Source of the DNA: Serinus canaria
Lineage: Eukaryota > Chordata > Aves > Passeriformes > Fringillidae
Direction: 5' to 3'
Length of the DNA stretch: 64,000 nucleotides
Assembly: GCF_022539315.1 (NCBI RefSeq)
Contig: NC_066316.1
Location: 9,563,501 to 9,627,500, forward strand
In this document: in pieces, positions 1 to 14,050 of the stretch
Layout of the letters: every line of letters begins with the position of its first letter
Position numbering within the stretch: position 1 is the stretch's first letter
The notes under the pieces: model-generated
Database searches by the model: none
Told to the model about the DNA's origin: nothing
Seen by the model: only the letters and a program-made list of their open reading frames with translations
Translations under genes and position numbers: made by a program

Positions 1-3000
1 TGCTGCAGCAAGGGTGGAATTTGAGACTCACAGAAGCTTGTGACCATTCAGCCTTGGACCAAAGGTGTTTCTCAGGCAAGCACATCTCACCCAATGCTCA
101 GCTCATGGGTAAAACTTTTCACAGGGGTTTAAGGCATTGGCATTCACAGCTGATGGAGGAGGGCCATGCAGGACCTGTCTGCAGGCAGAAATGAAGCTCC
201 AGGCAGAGCAGGGCCTTGGTTTGCCCAGCAGGCAGCTGTCCTGTTTCTCAGAAATGCAATGCTTTTTCCTGTGCCACCAATACCAACCCAACAGCTGAAG
301 GGACCAGCTTTTTCCTGAGCTCACCTAACAGCTGGGACATTCTGCCAGGCTATCTGCGAGCAGATTGCTGCCTTGAGCTCTTCTTGCTGCTCCCCAACCC
401 CTTGCTTGAATATCTGCTCTCACACTTGTTGGAAAGTCAGGTGTTGCAGTGTTGGGGATGTTTACATCAGATATTTTTCTTTGCAGAAGGGGGTGATAAC
501 CACAGCCTCTTTCAATCTGTACACAATGTCCTTTTGTGGCTTTTGAGAACCTCTTGAGTCATGCTGACGTCTTTTATAGGCATGGGGTGAATGAGACTGG
601 CTGAAATCACACTGTGTGGATGGAAAGAAAACTATTATGTGTGTTATTCAAACCAAGAGTCAGGGTCCAGGAGCCCTCGTTCCTGACTCCAGTGCCTGGG
701 AGATCCAGCAGTATCACACATGGCCAGGCCTCTGAAATGCATCACTTGGAGAGGTGAGCAGGCTGGGCAGGTGTTGTAGACAGGTAGACTCAATATACCA
801 TGTGTTGTAAGCAGGGGATAGTTTATAGGATATAGGTTATATTTTTCCCCCAGCTTTCACTAAGGAGTACTGGGCATTTTACCTGGTTCACCTGTTGTAA
901 CTTGGGTGTTGAAAACAACTCATACCAGAGCAAAGTGGCTATAAAATCTACTGAGCCCTTGTGGGAGATCTTTATCCCACTGTTTTCCTCTGGGGTCTCA
1001 GATTCTCTAGGGCTAGGATTTGGTTTTCTTTGTGTGCTTTCATTCCCATTCAAGGTGGTCACTGCATGGCAAACACGCAGGTCTGAAATCACTTCCAGTG
1101 TTTGGAACAGCTTGCAGTACTCTATTTCCAAACCCCAGAGACTCTCTGGTGTGAGGTACCTGTAATTCTGATTTTCTCTCTGCAGCCTTTTCTGACCATT
1201 TCATCTCTGGCTTCAGTGCCATTTCCTAAAAATTAGAATTTGTGTAAGGTGATGGCCCCATTCCAGGCACAAGGCAGACTTGGCTCAGAGGGTGAGATAG
1301 CACTGCAGGGCTGTAGGCATCCCAGCATTCCTGAAACATCCAGGCTATGTGGGAGCAGAGGCACAGCATAACTTGGCCAGGCACCCACGATACTCGGAGG
1401 GCACGAGTGTGTGATCTCACAATTTGAGCAGACAACTCTTGCTGCTCTAGGGAGAGATGCTTAGGACCAGAGCATCCTATTCAGAGCCCATCCTTGCTCC
1501 TGAATTTGGAAATGTGCAGAGAGAGATGGAAAAGTCAGCCCTCCTCCTGCTCCTTCTGTTGGGCAATAGTAGGGTTAGACACTTTTGTTGCTCAAAATTA
1601 ACTGGCAGCCATCTGTTATTAAGCAAACAAGGGCTGGGTTTGCAGATACGAGCTGAATGTTGTATTAAGAGGCTCTCTCTCGTGCTTTCCTCCTTGAGGA
1701 TTGCTTTGGGGACCTTGTTCCTGCAGTATGAGAGAGCAATCAGTCCTGTGGCTGCTCCCTCCCAGGCTGCAGTGAAACAAATAAGCAGATGGCAACGTGT
1801 TGGTTTGGTTTTTTTTCCCCACCAGATGCTTTGAAAGCCTCCTCCCCATTTCTTCCTCCTCCTTTAAAAACTTCCTCCCCCTAGCAAGGCTAGGGCTTTA
1901 TCTTTACATTTAAGATGTGGCAGAGTTCCTGCATGCCTCTGCAGCCCCCAAAGGAAACCACAACAGAAACAACAAGCTACTGGCTAACCCAACATCATCC
2001 CTAAGTTCTTTCTGTGTATGTGAACCAAAGTAATACTGAAATATATTCAATAGTACTGGACCAAAACCTTCAGAGAAAAAACACTCATGTCTGCAGCTCC
2101 CATTCTAAAGATTTAAGGCCAGCTGCAATCAAGAGAGTTCCCTTGCTCAGCAAAGAAAGAAATGAAACAGGTTAATGCTTCATTAAAAGTCAGCTAATCT
2201 GCACTCAAGTGTCCATCTGTACTTAGAAGTCAGATTGTTACCCGCAGCCTTTAGATTTAATAATCAAGGTCATGCAGAGTTTAAACACTGACAAATGAGT
2301 TAAAACCATAAATTGACTTTAAAACCCCTAAATGATATCCCTGGACAGCATGGTTCACTACACAAGGAGAAAGTCTTTTGAGCAGTTGGGTTTTCAGCTG
2401 CAGCCTGAGCCCTGCAGTGCTGAGCCAGCATGGGCAGCACTTGGAGAAAGGCTGTTATTTACCAGAGCACTACCTAGCAGCACTCACAGAACGTAAACCA
2501 CAAGGAAAACAGCAATTATTTTCCATTCTTACCACCTGAAGTCCCAGTGAAGCTCCAGAGTGCCAAACAGCAAAGTGCAGTGAAGCTGCAGGGGAGGTTC
2601 ACTGCCATCTCCACCACTCCAGAAGAGGAGCCCGACTGTCAGAGGAGTATCTGCCCTGCTTCCTGCCAGAGAAGTGGTTCTGTGAGTGCTCTTATTGGCT
2701 GGTGGGGAATGAAAAAAAACCACCCTAAAACCCCCTGAATCATCACAGCTCTGATGCAGACTTTGTTTCCTGCTGATGACCACATACCTCGAAGCCCAGC
2801 CACAAAGCTGTGGCTCGGTGACAGCAGCACCAGTCTTGCATGAGACAGGGACTTTTGCTTTGTGATCCTCAAGGACTGGGCAGAAGCATGGACAGATGGA
2901 CAGATACATGTGACACAGCACTGGAAATGGGTGTGGGGGTGAGCAGAGTTACAGTCAGGTGCTTTAAGGATCATGGGGAAAATTCACCCTTAAGAAACAG

Positions 3001-4264
3001 GCAATGAGCCCTGGGGATGTGGCTCTTGGCTTGCATTTGTGCCTCTGTGCGTGGACACCTGACAGAGGTGATGGCTCCAGGGTTTTGCCTCCCCTGATGG
3101 AGAGATTGGGGTTTGGGTGAGGGAGACAGGGAAGTTTCAGGGGTACCTACCCAAGGGGGCTGTGTAGAACAAAACCAGTAGGGAAAACATTTTGACTTTG
3201 GTGGTAGAGCATCACACCCTCCATTTATAGAAGGTGTTATCACAACAGGAAAGGGTGGCATTAGAGAGGGTCAGTTTTTTTCTAGGTAATATCTAGAAAG
3301 AAGAGAAACAGGGGCAGAGGGGTATTTTGTTTCTCTGTGGCTTGCAGAGCTTTTCAGCTCTGTGGTTGAATTATCCAGTGTAAGTCCTTGGTTTCTAGAA
3401 GATTCTCTGTAGGCAGTGCTGGCTCATGCTGAGAAGCTTGAAAGACCAGGGAAGGGGCTTGGTTGCCAGACTTTGTGGTGCAGCTGAAATAACCAGCTGA
3501 CAGATTTAGGAGACTGGGAGATTAAATGTTGTCTCACTGAAGGGATGAGGGGGTGGACCTTGCTCTGTGTGTGTGTACATATGTTTCAGGTGAGCAGGAA
3601 GGTGATGGCTGCCTTTCCCTTGCCCCAGCAATGTCCCTTTTTGAGCAGAGGCATCTAAACTCCTACTGCAGGGCACTGCAGGCTGGAGTAAAATATTCTT
3701 AATATTTTGTTGTAGAAAGGGATTAGATAAATCCTCTTTTCAGATGTCCCACAGAGAAAGAATGGGGCAAGCATGGTGTGTCACTCTGGTCATCAGTCCT
3801 TCTTGCATAGGCTGCTGAATCAGACTCTTTAACCTATGGAAAGCATTAACACAGAATGAGAAGGGGATTTTAATTACTCTCCCTCTTTTTATTTTTTTTG
3901 AGCTCTCATCGTGGCCTGGCCCATGACTGTGACACAGGCAGGGACTCCATCAGGTGTCTTCAGCTCCCCCCTTTCTCCTGAAGAGCTCTTCTTTACATTT
4001 GTTGTTTCACTGACAGGTTCTGGTGAGAATCTTTCTGAGCTTTCTCAGTCAGGTGCTCTAACGTGCAAGAAAGAGGTGGTTGGGACCCTGTAGGGGCCCA
4101 AAACTTGCTTGATGAGAGACTTAAAAGGGCTTATGGGTTTTCATTTACTCTAAGATAGAGGCATGGGAGAAATACTGACAGGATGTTCTCAAGGGGTTGA
4201 AACAACTAAAAACCTCTTTACTGGCATCTTTCAAAAATCAACGGGTTTTGGCAAAATGTTTAGA
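1..4264. other. Unique non-coding DNA
   Basis: No gene, RNA gene or dispersed repeat is recognised. Open frames are at most 130 codons, overlap on both strands and show no known domain. The AT-rich stretch around 2170-2345 has an even, motif-like texture (repeated TTTAAA and TAAT-type words) that could be conserved regulatory DNA, but this is only a visual impression. Confidence 0.6.
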
Positions 4265-4605
4265 GTACCCTATAGCAGCCTTCAAGTATCTGAAAGGGGC
4301 CTAAAAGAGAGCTGGGAGAGGGATTTTTGATACAGTGACAGATCCACAGGAAATGGCTTTAAACTGACTGAAGGCAGTTTTAGATGAGATATTGGGAAGA
4401 AGTTCTTCACTGTGAGGGTGGTGAGGCATTGGCACAGGTTGCCCAGGGGCATTGTGAATGCACCATCCCTGCAAGTGTTCAAGGCCAGGCTGGATGGGGT
4501 TTTAAGCAACCTGTCCTGGTAGAATGTGTCCCTGCCTGTGGCAGGGGGTTGGAACTGGGTGACCTTTCAAATCCCTTTCATCCCAAACCATTCTATGATT
4601 CTATA
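4265..4605 (+). mobile_element. CR1 LINE, 5'-truncated, sense orientation
   Basis: The sequence follows the 3' untranslated end of avian CR1: GATATTGGGAAGAAGTTCTT, then the segment with GGTGGTGAGGCATTGGCACA, then GGCCAGGCTGGATGGGG, and it ends in CATTCTATGATTCTAT at 4590-4605. The octamer tail marks the 3' end. Only the non-coding 3' part is present, so it encodes no reverse transcriptase. Confidence 0.93.
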
Positions 4606-5660
4606 ATAAAGCCAGACAGCCATTTCAAAAAAGCAGCATGTGCCTTCAGGTGACACATTTTTTTCCTGCCTTCTTCCCTTGCCCCTTCTTTCCATAAAAA
4701 TTGATCAATTGCAACTCTTCCATACCAACTTTTTCTAGTGTCCCTTTCATGATTTTGTTGAGGAGGTTTCTCTAGCTCTTTACTCCTAGGAAGTAACACA
4801 GTGCTCCCTAATGAGCAGCAGTATTAATAGTGCTAGGTGGTGTTATGTAAAAAACCACAAAGAACATGACACCAAAATCCCACCAACCCCCCACCCTCCC
4901 CAGTAGGAGCCAAACAGCATCAAACTCCCCTAAGGCCACAATGTGCATATACCTGTTATTTTTCCTTTGGGAAATTTTGTGCTGTGGAATAACCCAGCAG
5001 CTGGAGACTGTGATGGCTGTCCCTTTGCAAAGTCTCGTTCCAGGCAGGTGTCACTTCCTGGGGTACTGCTCTGTGCCCCAAATCCACCTGCAGAAGTGAA
5101 GCAGTGTGATGTTTTGTCTGACATCCAGCCCCAGAAAATGAGTCAGATACTCTTACCATTGAAGCTCCCTGAGGGTCACTGGTAGGAATTTTATCCCCTT
5201 TCCCTGGAAAGTGTGTGCAGATCTCCTCTACACCAGCCCAGGGCATGTGGGGCACTTTGTGGAGTGGATTTCACTCAGTGAATTTCCCAGTGTGTGAGCA
5301 GGCATCCTGAACAGGGAGAGGATGAGCACAAGTGGGCACAGGAACACTCACAGATTATCCCAGGGCAAACAGAGCGTTTGCTTTAAGCAAATAGCTAGCC
5401 CTGACCCTGTCTAAATCAAACTTGTGATCTTTCTGCATTAAGAGGGATTATATAGATCTTGAAAGACTTGCACACATGAAGAAGCCTCATGTTTGTTTCT
5501 TTGGTGTGAGTAGGGGATGTTTATTGCAAGCCTTGGGATACCAAAGCTGCTCTGTTTTTTGCAAGGGAATTTGCAGGGTTGTTACATTCTCTCTCTCTCA
5601 CTGTTGGCCTGAGTTACAAGAGGCTTTGGCAACAGTGCAACTCTGGGGATTCTTTAGATT

Positions 5661-5680
5661 AAAAAAAAAAAAAAAAAAAA
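5661..5680 (+). repeat. A homopolymer, 20 bases
   Basis: There are twenty consecutive A bases after TTTAGATT. No retroposed sequence is recognisable upstream of it, so it is treated as a simple repeat. Confidence 0.9.
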
Positions 5681-8600
5681 CCAACCAAACTTCTATTATT
5701 CATAAATCAAGGATGTAATTTTATCCTCCCTTGGACTGAAGAAGTAGAAAAGCCATTGTACCTGATATTTGCTTTTCATTTGGAACATGAGGTGGACTTC
5801 CTCAGCATCACTTTTTGCTTCAGTTATTTAGGGCCAGACATTTGCCCCTGCAGCACAACCCAGCAGTTGCTGCCATGCTTCCTGGAACAATGCCAGCAGG
5901 ATCTGCAAGGGATCCTGTTGCAATTATACTCCTGTAAATGCAATCAGCATCTAGCCCTGCACCCACAATATTTCATTTTCAGTTCTCACTCCCTTTTTGT
6001 ACTTTGTGGATCAGTGGGGGCTGTAGGAAAAACTGATCTCATTAACTTTTGCAGGGATTTAGAGGATGACTAGAGTGTGCTTGAATTGTGCATTCCAAGA
6101 CTTTAATTAAGATGCATTTACCACTGTCAATAGTTGTGTTTTTTTCTCCTTTAAATCTTTCCAACATTTTCTGGGCTTTCATCAGGTCTCTGGGGCAGCT
6201 AATTTTGTTGGTGTTGCTTTAATGAAAGGTTTGAGCAAGATACTCCATACTGGAGATCTGCACTTTGCAAGGGCAAAATATGTTGAGGTCCAGAGAAAGG
6301 ACAGTTCAAGGAAGAAGCACCAGGACAAAGAATTCAGTGGCTCCTCTACCTTCCTACAGCAGGAACACCTTCCCAGCCCAGCTTTTGAAAGTGGGAAACC
6401 ACCCTGACCAGCCCCAGGGCACTTGACACCCTTCTGAGCAGGGGTGTGGCTGAACCAGTTTGGTGAGGCACAAGAAGGAGCACTGGGTCACTGCTGGTGG
6501 CCCCATTTGGGAATCTGTGCCCATGTACACAGCAACAAGAGGATGCACAGCAGAAGTTGGTGGGTTGACCTCCAAGCAGAGAATTTGTCTACTTGCCTTT
6601 CCTGCCAGGTGCTCTGTGGCTCAGCCTCACTCCCCTGTGCCTCCACTGCACAAGGAACTGAGACTTTTCAAGGCGATTGAGGCTCATGCAGCTGCATCTG
6701 CTTTTTTTTTTGTTTTCCTACCTGCAATAACTTCTGAATTTCTATCCAATATTAAGGCAGTCTGGCAGGCTTGAGGATAATCTGGTTACCATACATTTCT
6801 AGAGGAGAGGTGTGAAGAAGAAATCACTTGGCTGAGGCAGGGGTAGGGGACACAACAGTGCCATTATTTAGTTTATCTGCCAGCAGCACTGCCAGCTGCT
6901 GTGAGAGATGGCCCATGGATTGCACTGCAGGGGGCTGTGATATATGTGAGGATCCCTCCATGTTTCACCTTGTGGCTCTTTTATTAATTTTGACATGAAC
7001 AAACCTCCCATCTCTTCCCTATCCCACTGAAGAGCCTGGATGCCTGGAAGCATTGGCTCAGTCAGCTGGCTGGGGAGAGACCAACCTGGTGAAATGAGTC
7101 TTATCACACTGGAAAGTGACCCTTAGGGAAGCTGCAGAGGGTTAGAGCTGCTAGAAAAGCCACCCAGGTGGCCAAAGCAGGGGTGGCAGTGCCTCAGGAT
7201 GGCAGCTGCCAGGATCAGATGAGCGCTGGGTTTGGGGTATTCAGGATCAGCCCTTGCACAAGCCATGAAAAGGAAGTGCAAGCCACAGCGAGGCACTGGC
7301 ACAGCAATGCAGGCCTGTGTCTGCAGTGCAGTGTGTGCTGCAGCTCTGCCAGTGGGAGGGGAGAAAAATCTGTGCTCTCCAGCTGTGTTTGAAAATCCCT
7401 TCCACAACCTGGTGGAGCTCCTCTGCCTGGCAGGTACCCAGAGCTACTCAGTGCTGGAGAGACTTGGACCTGACAGCCCCAGGCTGCTGCTGCTGTGCTG
7501 TGCTCCCTCTCACCAGCACTGCCAGCTCTCCCCTGGCTCTTCAATCCACGAGGCACAGCCAGCAGCAGATCCAGAGGAGGGCTGGGATGTGCTCTCATAC
7601 ACAGGTGGCAACACCAGCACGTGCAAAATGCTCCCTGGGCTATGAGGATGGTGTTGGAGAATGGATTCCTGTAGAGAGCAGAAAATCAGGTCCTAAATAA
7701 AATTTAAACCAAGCAGAGCTGTGTGCTTGCCCTGGCTACTTTAGGCACAGGTGCTGCCCAGGCTGAGGGCAGCAAATGAAATCCCCCCTCCATTCCCAGC
7801 CACTCTGCTTCTCCCTGCAGTTTGGGCAGAGGCTGAACAGCCACACAATTGCTACCTGCTGAAATCCATCGCTGAAAAAACGTGCTTCTATAGCAAAAAA
7901 AGTGAAGAATCAATCAGGGCTTAATGATTTTCCCCTGACTGCAAAATTGCTGTTTCTCAGCAATTGGAATCCTTGTCCTTCCACTCCTGCTGAAAGGCTG
8001 AGGAGGTTTTTGATCACAGGCACGAAGTGAAAGCTTCAAAGCCCTTGTCTGCAGACAAAAGGGACTTCTCCAAAGCAGCTCCACCTGAGAGGGCACTCAT
8101 CAACAGCCCCTGCTTTGTCAGTGCCTATGAAGAAATCCAGGCTGTTAACAAGGAAGGAATAGCTGTGCTTCAGTTTTACAAAAGGATCCAGAAATGCCAC
8201 TAAGCCTCCCTGCTTCAGAGCCCTGTGTGACCTCTGCAGTGGTGGTCAGAGAACAATGGGATGTCTTTCTACCTTGTCTCGAGGTCCTGTGAGATTTCTG
8301 CATTTCTCCTGGAATGAGCAAGTGCAAGCTGGCTGTTGTGTACTGGCAGAATGAATTTAGCCATGCTTGGGAATTTTCTGTGGATGTTTTGTTGCAGTGT
8401 CAAAATATATTGCTGTGAAATGAGCTCTTTCAGGTACCTCAGGTTAATATTTTTTTCTGTTTTCTACAGAGCAATACACAGCCAGAGCAAGTGAGAGTGC
8501 TTTGGATTGTGCTGCCATTAAGCAGGGCTGCTGCAATGCATCAGGGGAGCTGTTCTAACACATGCTGTGTGCAGGGCATGGAAAAGGGTCAAGCTGTGGG

Positions 8601-11327
8601 TTAACTTTGATCTCCCTCTGGGGCTGTCTTGGTTTTCCAGCACATTTAGTAGTGCCTCATTTTGCAGTGTGTGCCCTGGGTGCAGCCAAGATCCATCACT
8701 TCCCTCTGGGCCCATGACCAGAGTTCTTGCTCTGGCTTAAAGTTGTGTCTTCTGTGTAAGACTGCAGGAGTCAGTGTGTGTCAGTGGTGCTGCCCTGCAG
8801 TCCTTCAAATTGGCTTTTCTGGGCTGAGCCTGAGGGTGGGAGCTCAAAAGTAAGGACTTCTCTCTGAGAGGGGGAGAAGAAATGAAGGAGGAGAACAGAT
8901 TTCCTTGAAGCTGACCCTCTCCTACCTCCCAAGCAGCTGCAGTGATCAGGTTTTCCCATTTATTTCTGTTTCCTCAGACTGCTGACCTCTCTGAGACAAT
9001 GGGATGTCAGGCTGGGAGTCTGAGCAGAGATCAGAGAGCAGCTCTCTCAGTCAGAAAGAGCTTTCCCCCACAGAATAGAATGGCTTTGTCACAAGCTGCC
9101 AGGGGAGACCCATCACCAGGGTGAGTGATGCAATGGGCTGAGGTGAGGCCCTGCAGAATTTCGTGTGAGATGGAAAGAGCTGGGAAAAGTTAAAATGGAC
9201 ACTGAGGTGTGAGAAAAATTCCCTGGACACTCAAGAAGGGTGCTCTTCTCCCTCTTGCTGGGCAGCCCAGCATCATCCCATGAGCACAATAATGAGCCAG
9301 AGGAGAGGGGAACTGCAGCCTTGTGTGTCCTGTGCATTCCTCTTGGGGTTGATAAAAGTGGCCAGGAGACCTTGGACAGGACATTGGAGCAGGCAGAGAT
9401 TGGCACAGAAGGTGAGACATTTTGGGGATTCATTCAGAAGCAAAGGAGTTCACTTTCCTCCCCTGGCCTCCCAGGTGTGGAATGGGAGCTGTATCTTTCA
9501 GAAAAGCCCTTGGAGCTGAGCTGGACCCGAGCTCCTGTTGACATAAATGCAGTTTCCATCCCAGCACTTCCTTTGGATAGAACTAGTGCCAAATGGTAAA
9601 TCACCTCCAGTACCTTGATGTGTCTGCCCAGCCTCAGCTCTAGGAGCACACTGCTAAACTCTGCAGACCTGCAAGAATGCCAGTGAGTAAGAAGAGGGCT
9701 TTCTCTTCATTTACAGGGTCTGTGACTCGTAAGTCAGCTCCTATTTGGTTCTTCTTCATTCTCTGTCATCTGTAGATCAGTTTAAATGGGATAAGCAGCA
9801 GAGGTCTGAATGAAAGGCTCTTGCATATATGTATGGGAAAAAAACCATATTTTCCTTTGATTTGGGTTTGTTTTGTTGTGCATTGACACCATCTGCTAAT
9901 GAGGAGGTTTTGGAGGTGAGTAGCCAGCTGTCAGACTGGTTTGGATGCCTTGTGTGGCAGTCCTGTCCCACAGAGATCTGTCCAGAGGCCTGGGGTCTGT
10001 TAATAGCAGCTGCAGAAAGGAGGGACACATCAACACCAACTGCTGGTGGTACTGACTTGGGTTAGGCATGAAAACCTTCCCCCAGTCAACATCCAGGCCA
10101 TCTGTAAATGGGACTGTGGCAGGGCTGGATGATGTGTGCTGGGGATGGCAGGAACACCTTGTCTGGCTCAGCTCATCCAGGAGGAGTGGAGCCAAGCCTT
10201 GCTCCATCCTGGCTGGCAGCACTGGCAGGGAGCCTGCCCTCCTGGCTCAGGGAAGGCTGCAGGGCACTGCCACCAGCAATGGCCAAGGAAGGAAAAAGGG
10301 GCACAGGGAAGACAGGGACTGGGCAAGCACTGGTTCCAGTTAGGAAGAATAATCATCCTGGTGGGTGTGGGCTTTCCTTGGAAAAGGGGAACTGGCTGGG
10401 GCTCCTGGGATCAGCCTGACCTGGAATCAGGCAATCCATGCTCTGACAAACAGCAAGTACTCCTCATATGGTCTGACCACTGGAAAATGAAGAGGAGGAA
10501 AGTCCTTCCTCCACACTCAGCTGGGAAACCAAGCCAGGACCAGCTGTGCCTGCAAGAGTGCCTGCACCAGGGCTCTGGGCAGGAAGGGGGAATGTTTCCC
10601 AGGCCCGTGCCTCCTCTTTCTCCCCAGGTGAGGTCAGTCAGGGGCTCTCTCCAGCTCACCCTCCTTTGAAGAGTTTGGGTGTGAGCTGTGCTGCTGCAGC
10701 AGCAGCAGGGATGGTTTTGCTTCCAGGGAGTTTTCCACACAGAGGGTCAGGCTGCACAAAGCCCAGCTGCAAGATAACCCTGAGAGAATCTGAGTGAAAC
10801 TGTGAACAGGAATGGGGGAATGTGCTGGTTTAGAGAAGCCAGAGGTTGGTTCCATGGGGCAGAGAGGATGTCTGGAGGGTATCCACTGCTGGAGGAAGAA
10901 TTGGAGCATACCTCAGTCAAAAGGTCATTCTGACAGTGTTTGGAAAGTGAGGGAGGCTGAATGTGGATAAAGTGGGTGCAGCTGAGCCCACAGGGAAAGA
11001 AATCTGGAGCCTGCTGTAGCGCTGCAGGCTGTAACAAGGGGGCACATTGTCCTTAGCAAGCTGGTCCATGCCTGTGAGAGCATCCTGACCCTGCTGCTGC
11101 AGACCCTGGCCCCAAACCCCACATCAGCACAGCATGATGGGGAGCCTTGTGAACAGAGCCCCAAGCTGCAGAGCTCAGGGGCAAATGGAGATGTCTTGAG
11201 GCACTTTTGGAGAGACCAGCTTAGGCTGGCATGAGGCAGCCTGAGCCAAATATCGGCTTTCCATTAGGTACATGAAGAAGCTGTCCTGCCTTTCCAGCTC
11301 CAGAGATCCACAGTTCCTGAAGGATAC

Positions 11328-11442
11328 CTTTCTTCAAGACTTTGGCTTCATACACAGCATCAGAAAGATGTCCCAGGATATCAGTAGAATAGTGGTCAGA
11401 AGAGTAATAGTGATGATCCCAAATGCACTCTTCACATTCTGT
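11328..11442 (-). other. Weak exon-like segment
   Basis: On the minus strand a 115-base open segment is preceded by CCTTGCCACAG and followed by AAAG/GTATCC, which resemble a splice acceptor and donor. The translation includes TECEECIWDHHYYSSDHYS and EAKVLKKG. I recognise no family. The open frame continues past both edges, so openness alone is not evidence. It may well be chance. Confidence 0.12.
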
Positions 11443-13520
11443 CTGTGGCAAGGTGAGGGCTGTGGGTCTCCCCTGAGCATTGTTCTGGACCACACAAGCA
11501 CCTACAGCAGCATTCACAGGCTGACCTCCTGGAAATCAGTTCTCACCTGCCCCTGTATCAACTAAACAGATCTGTGTTCACAAAACACCTCTTAAAGAAC
11601 CCAGCCCAAACAAACAAACAATAAAAAAAAACCCTGAAAATCCTGAAATCTTCACAAGAAGGCTGGTGGGAGACTTCCTGGCCATCCCACTCTGTCCCTA
11701 TTGCAACAGTGGTGAGGTCCCTTTCTGCTCTAGTCTTGGACAAACAGGAGGCAGATATTATCCTGAAATTAAAGAACTACAGAGCAGGAGGGGCAGGGTC
11801 AGGGCTGGGACCAGCTGTATTGTGGTGCCTAAATAAGGCTGCCAACCTATTCAGTGTGTCACAAAGAACCTGATGAAATGACTGCCCAGGGAGAAGAGGT
11901 GTTAGAGGGCTTCTTAATAGGAAAGGATGTAATACCCAGTGACTGGAAATTGAAGTCAGCGAGAATCAATGTAGAAATATAATGTAGATTTTTCAAGAGA
12001 GGGAGAGAGCAATCAGCCTGATTGCCAAGGGACTGAGTTCTCCATCAATGTGAGTCTTTAAATTAAAGGGAGATGTCTTTAACAGCCTGCCAGCACAATG
12101 GCAAGAGAACTCTGGGACTTCATGCAGGGGTATTAGGTACAAGGGCACCAAGCAATCAGTCTGTGTGTGGCAAGTGCTGCTCCTCCTCAGTGATGCTTCT
12201 AGGGCAGAGCCCCCCTCTGGCTGAATATGTCTGGAAGAGAAAGGATGAACAGGACTAAGGAAGCGAGGAAGCTGAGCTGAAACCAGGCATTTCTCAAACC
12301 AACCAAAGCCCTGCACACCAGTCTCCTCCAGAGCTGCATCCTGGGTGAGCTGGGTGGGAGCAAGAGTCTCTGCTCTTGAGACAGCATATCTAAGATAATC
12401 TGTGCCAATTTTGGTTTTGGACAGTCCTTCATTTTTCAAGGACATCATCTGGAAGCTGTTTCAGAACATCTTTTGGAAGCTATTGCACTGCCACTTCCTA
12501 ACCAGGAAACTATTATCACTTTAGAGGAAAATGTACCTCATATTTCCACAGTATTAGATGTGGTTTTCTGAGATTACAGTCAGAGGTAACTTGTGAGAAC
12601 TATAATTTAAATTTTCCCAGCTTTTAAATGCTCTTAAAAAAAATCTATTTTAGCAATATTGTATTAGAAGAATGTGTGTTGGAATGTGTCATTATTAATC
12701 TGAGAATGGTCTGGGCTGTACTGTGTGGGAGCATCCTCTGCTTGCTTCTCATTCCCATTACAGCACTGTGCCCACAGGCAGAAAAGCTGATAAAAGCTGC
12801 AGTCATGCTTTTACAGCAGGAACTTCATTTTTTCCTCCTGAAGGGCAGGCACATGTACACCCTTGGAAGTGCTTTTGGGCTTGATAACCTTGTCCACTTT
12901 TCAAGTGAGCTCCACATGAATTACACTCCACAGGCAGAGCAAAGGGCTCTGACCTGCAGCGAGGCTTGGTGGCCAGAGCTGGGGTGCATCAGTGGGAAGA
13001 ACATCAGTGGGTTTTGACTGAAACCTGTTGGGTGTAGAGGATAAAGTTTAACAGCAGGCATCTCTCTAACAGGATTTCTCTCAGCCTGGTGTTCTCGTTC
13101 AATGCAGAGCTGTCTCTGCTCTTTTTGCATTACACTGCCCACTGAACCACTTGCTGTTATCTGCACACAATGCTGTACCTAGAGGCCCTCTTCACACACA
13201 GCTTCAGATTTCAGATACTGTGGGAGCTTGGCTTCATCATTAAAGAGAAAGAGAAGTTTCTTTGCCCACTCCTTCTCCTCAAACTTCTGTTTTGCTGCAT
13301 ATTATGCTGCACATATTCCGAGGGGTAATAAATTCAGTCGGTTTTGTTCTAAATATAATTCCTCAGTAATTGCCATCTATTTATTTTTATTGGTAGCAAT
13401 AACTTAACTTTATGAATGCAAGCTCTGGACTCTTTCCATCAGTGTGCAAAGCTTTGCTTAATAAAAGCAAAATTGCATTTGAGCAGGTTTATATTAGGTG
13501 GTTTCAAAGAAATGTTGTTA

Positions 13521-14050
13521 TCATGGAATCATAGAACAGTTTGGGTCTGAAGGGACATTAAAGATCAGCTAGTTCTAACCCCTCTGGCATGGGCAGGGAC
13601 ACATTCCACTAGTCCAGGCTGCTTAAAGCCCCATCCAGCCTGGCCTTGAGACTTCCAGGGATGGGACACCCCAGGTGCTCTGGGCAACCTGTGCCAGTGT
13701 CTCACCATCCTCCCTGGAAAGTATTTCTTCCCAACATTTTATCTAAACCTACTTTCTTCCCATTTAAAGCTATTCCTCCTAGTCTTGTCACTACATCCCC
13801 CTTGTCAGAAGTCCTTCAGATCTCTTGGAGGCCCTCTTCCAGTACTGGAAGGCTGCTAGAAAATCTTCCTGGATCCTTCTCTTCTCCAGGCTGAGCAATG
13901 CCAGCCCTCTCAGTCTGTCTTCACAAGAGAGGTGTTCCAGTCCTCTGAGCATCTTGGCCTCCTCCAGCAGTTTCATGTCCTTGCTGTGCTGGTGGTCTCA
14001 GACTGGCAGCACTCCATGCCTTGAGGAGCACAGATGGAATGACACTTGGG
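13521..14050 (-). mobile_element. CR1 LINE, antisense, about 0.5 kb of 3' end
   Basis: The plus strand starts ATCATGGAATCATAGAACAG, the reverse of the CR1 octamer end. It then follows the standard antisense CR1 text: blocks with TCCAGCCTGGCCTTGAGA, GGCAACCTGTGCCAGTGTCTC and CTTCTCTTCTCCAGGCTGA. Similarity fades around 14040-14055, where the insertion is 5'-truncated. Plus- and minus-strand open frames here are by-products of this element. Confidence 0.93.

Larger units (their letters stand above)
4606..13520. other. Unique non-coding DNA
   Basis: About 9 kb without a recognised gene or dispersed repeat. It includes a 20-base A run at 5661-5680 and a short T run near 6700. Several frames of 100-177 codons (for example around 7215-7700 and 10136-10669) are open on overlapping strands, are rich in Trp, Cys and Pro as expected of chance frames in GC-moderate DNA, and match no family I know. 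A weak exon-like segment at 11328-11442 is listed separately. Confidence 0.6.

Noticed and set aside
10136..10669. 177-codon plus-strand frame
   Set aside because: Trp/Gln/Gly-rich with no family resemblance. Three frames are open across the same GC-moderate DNA.
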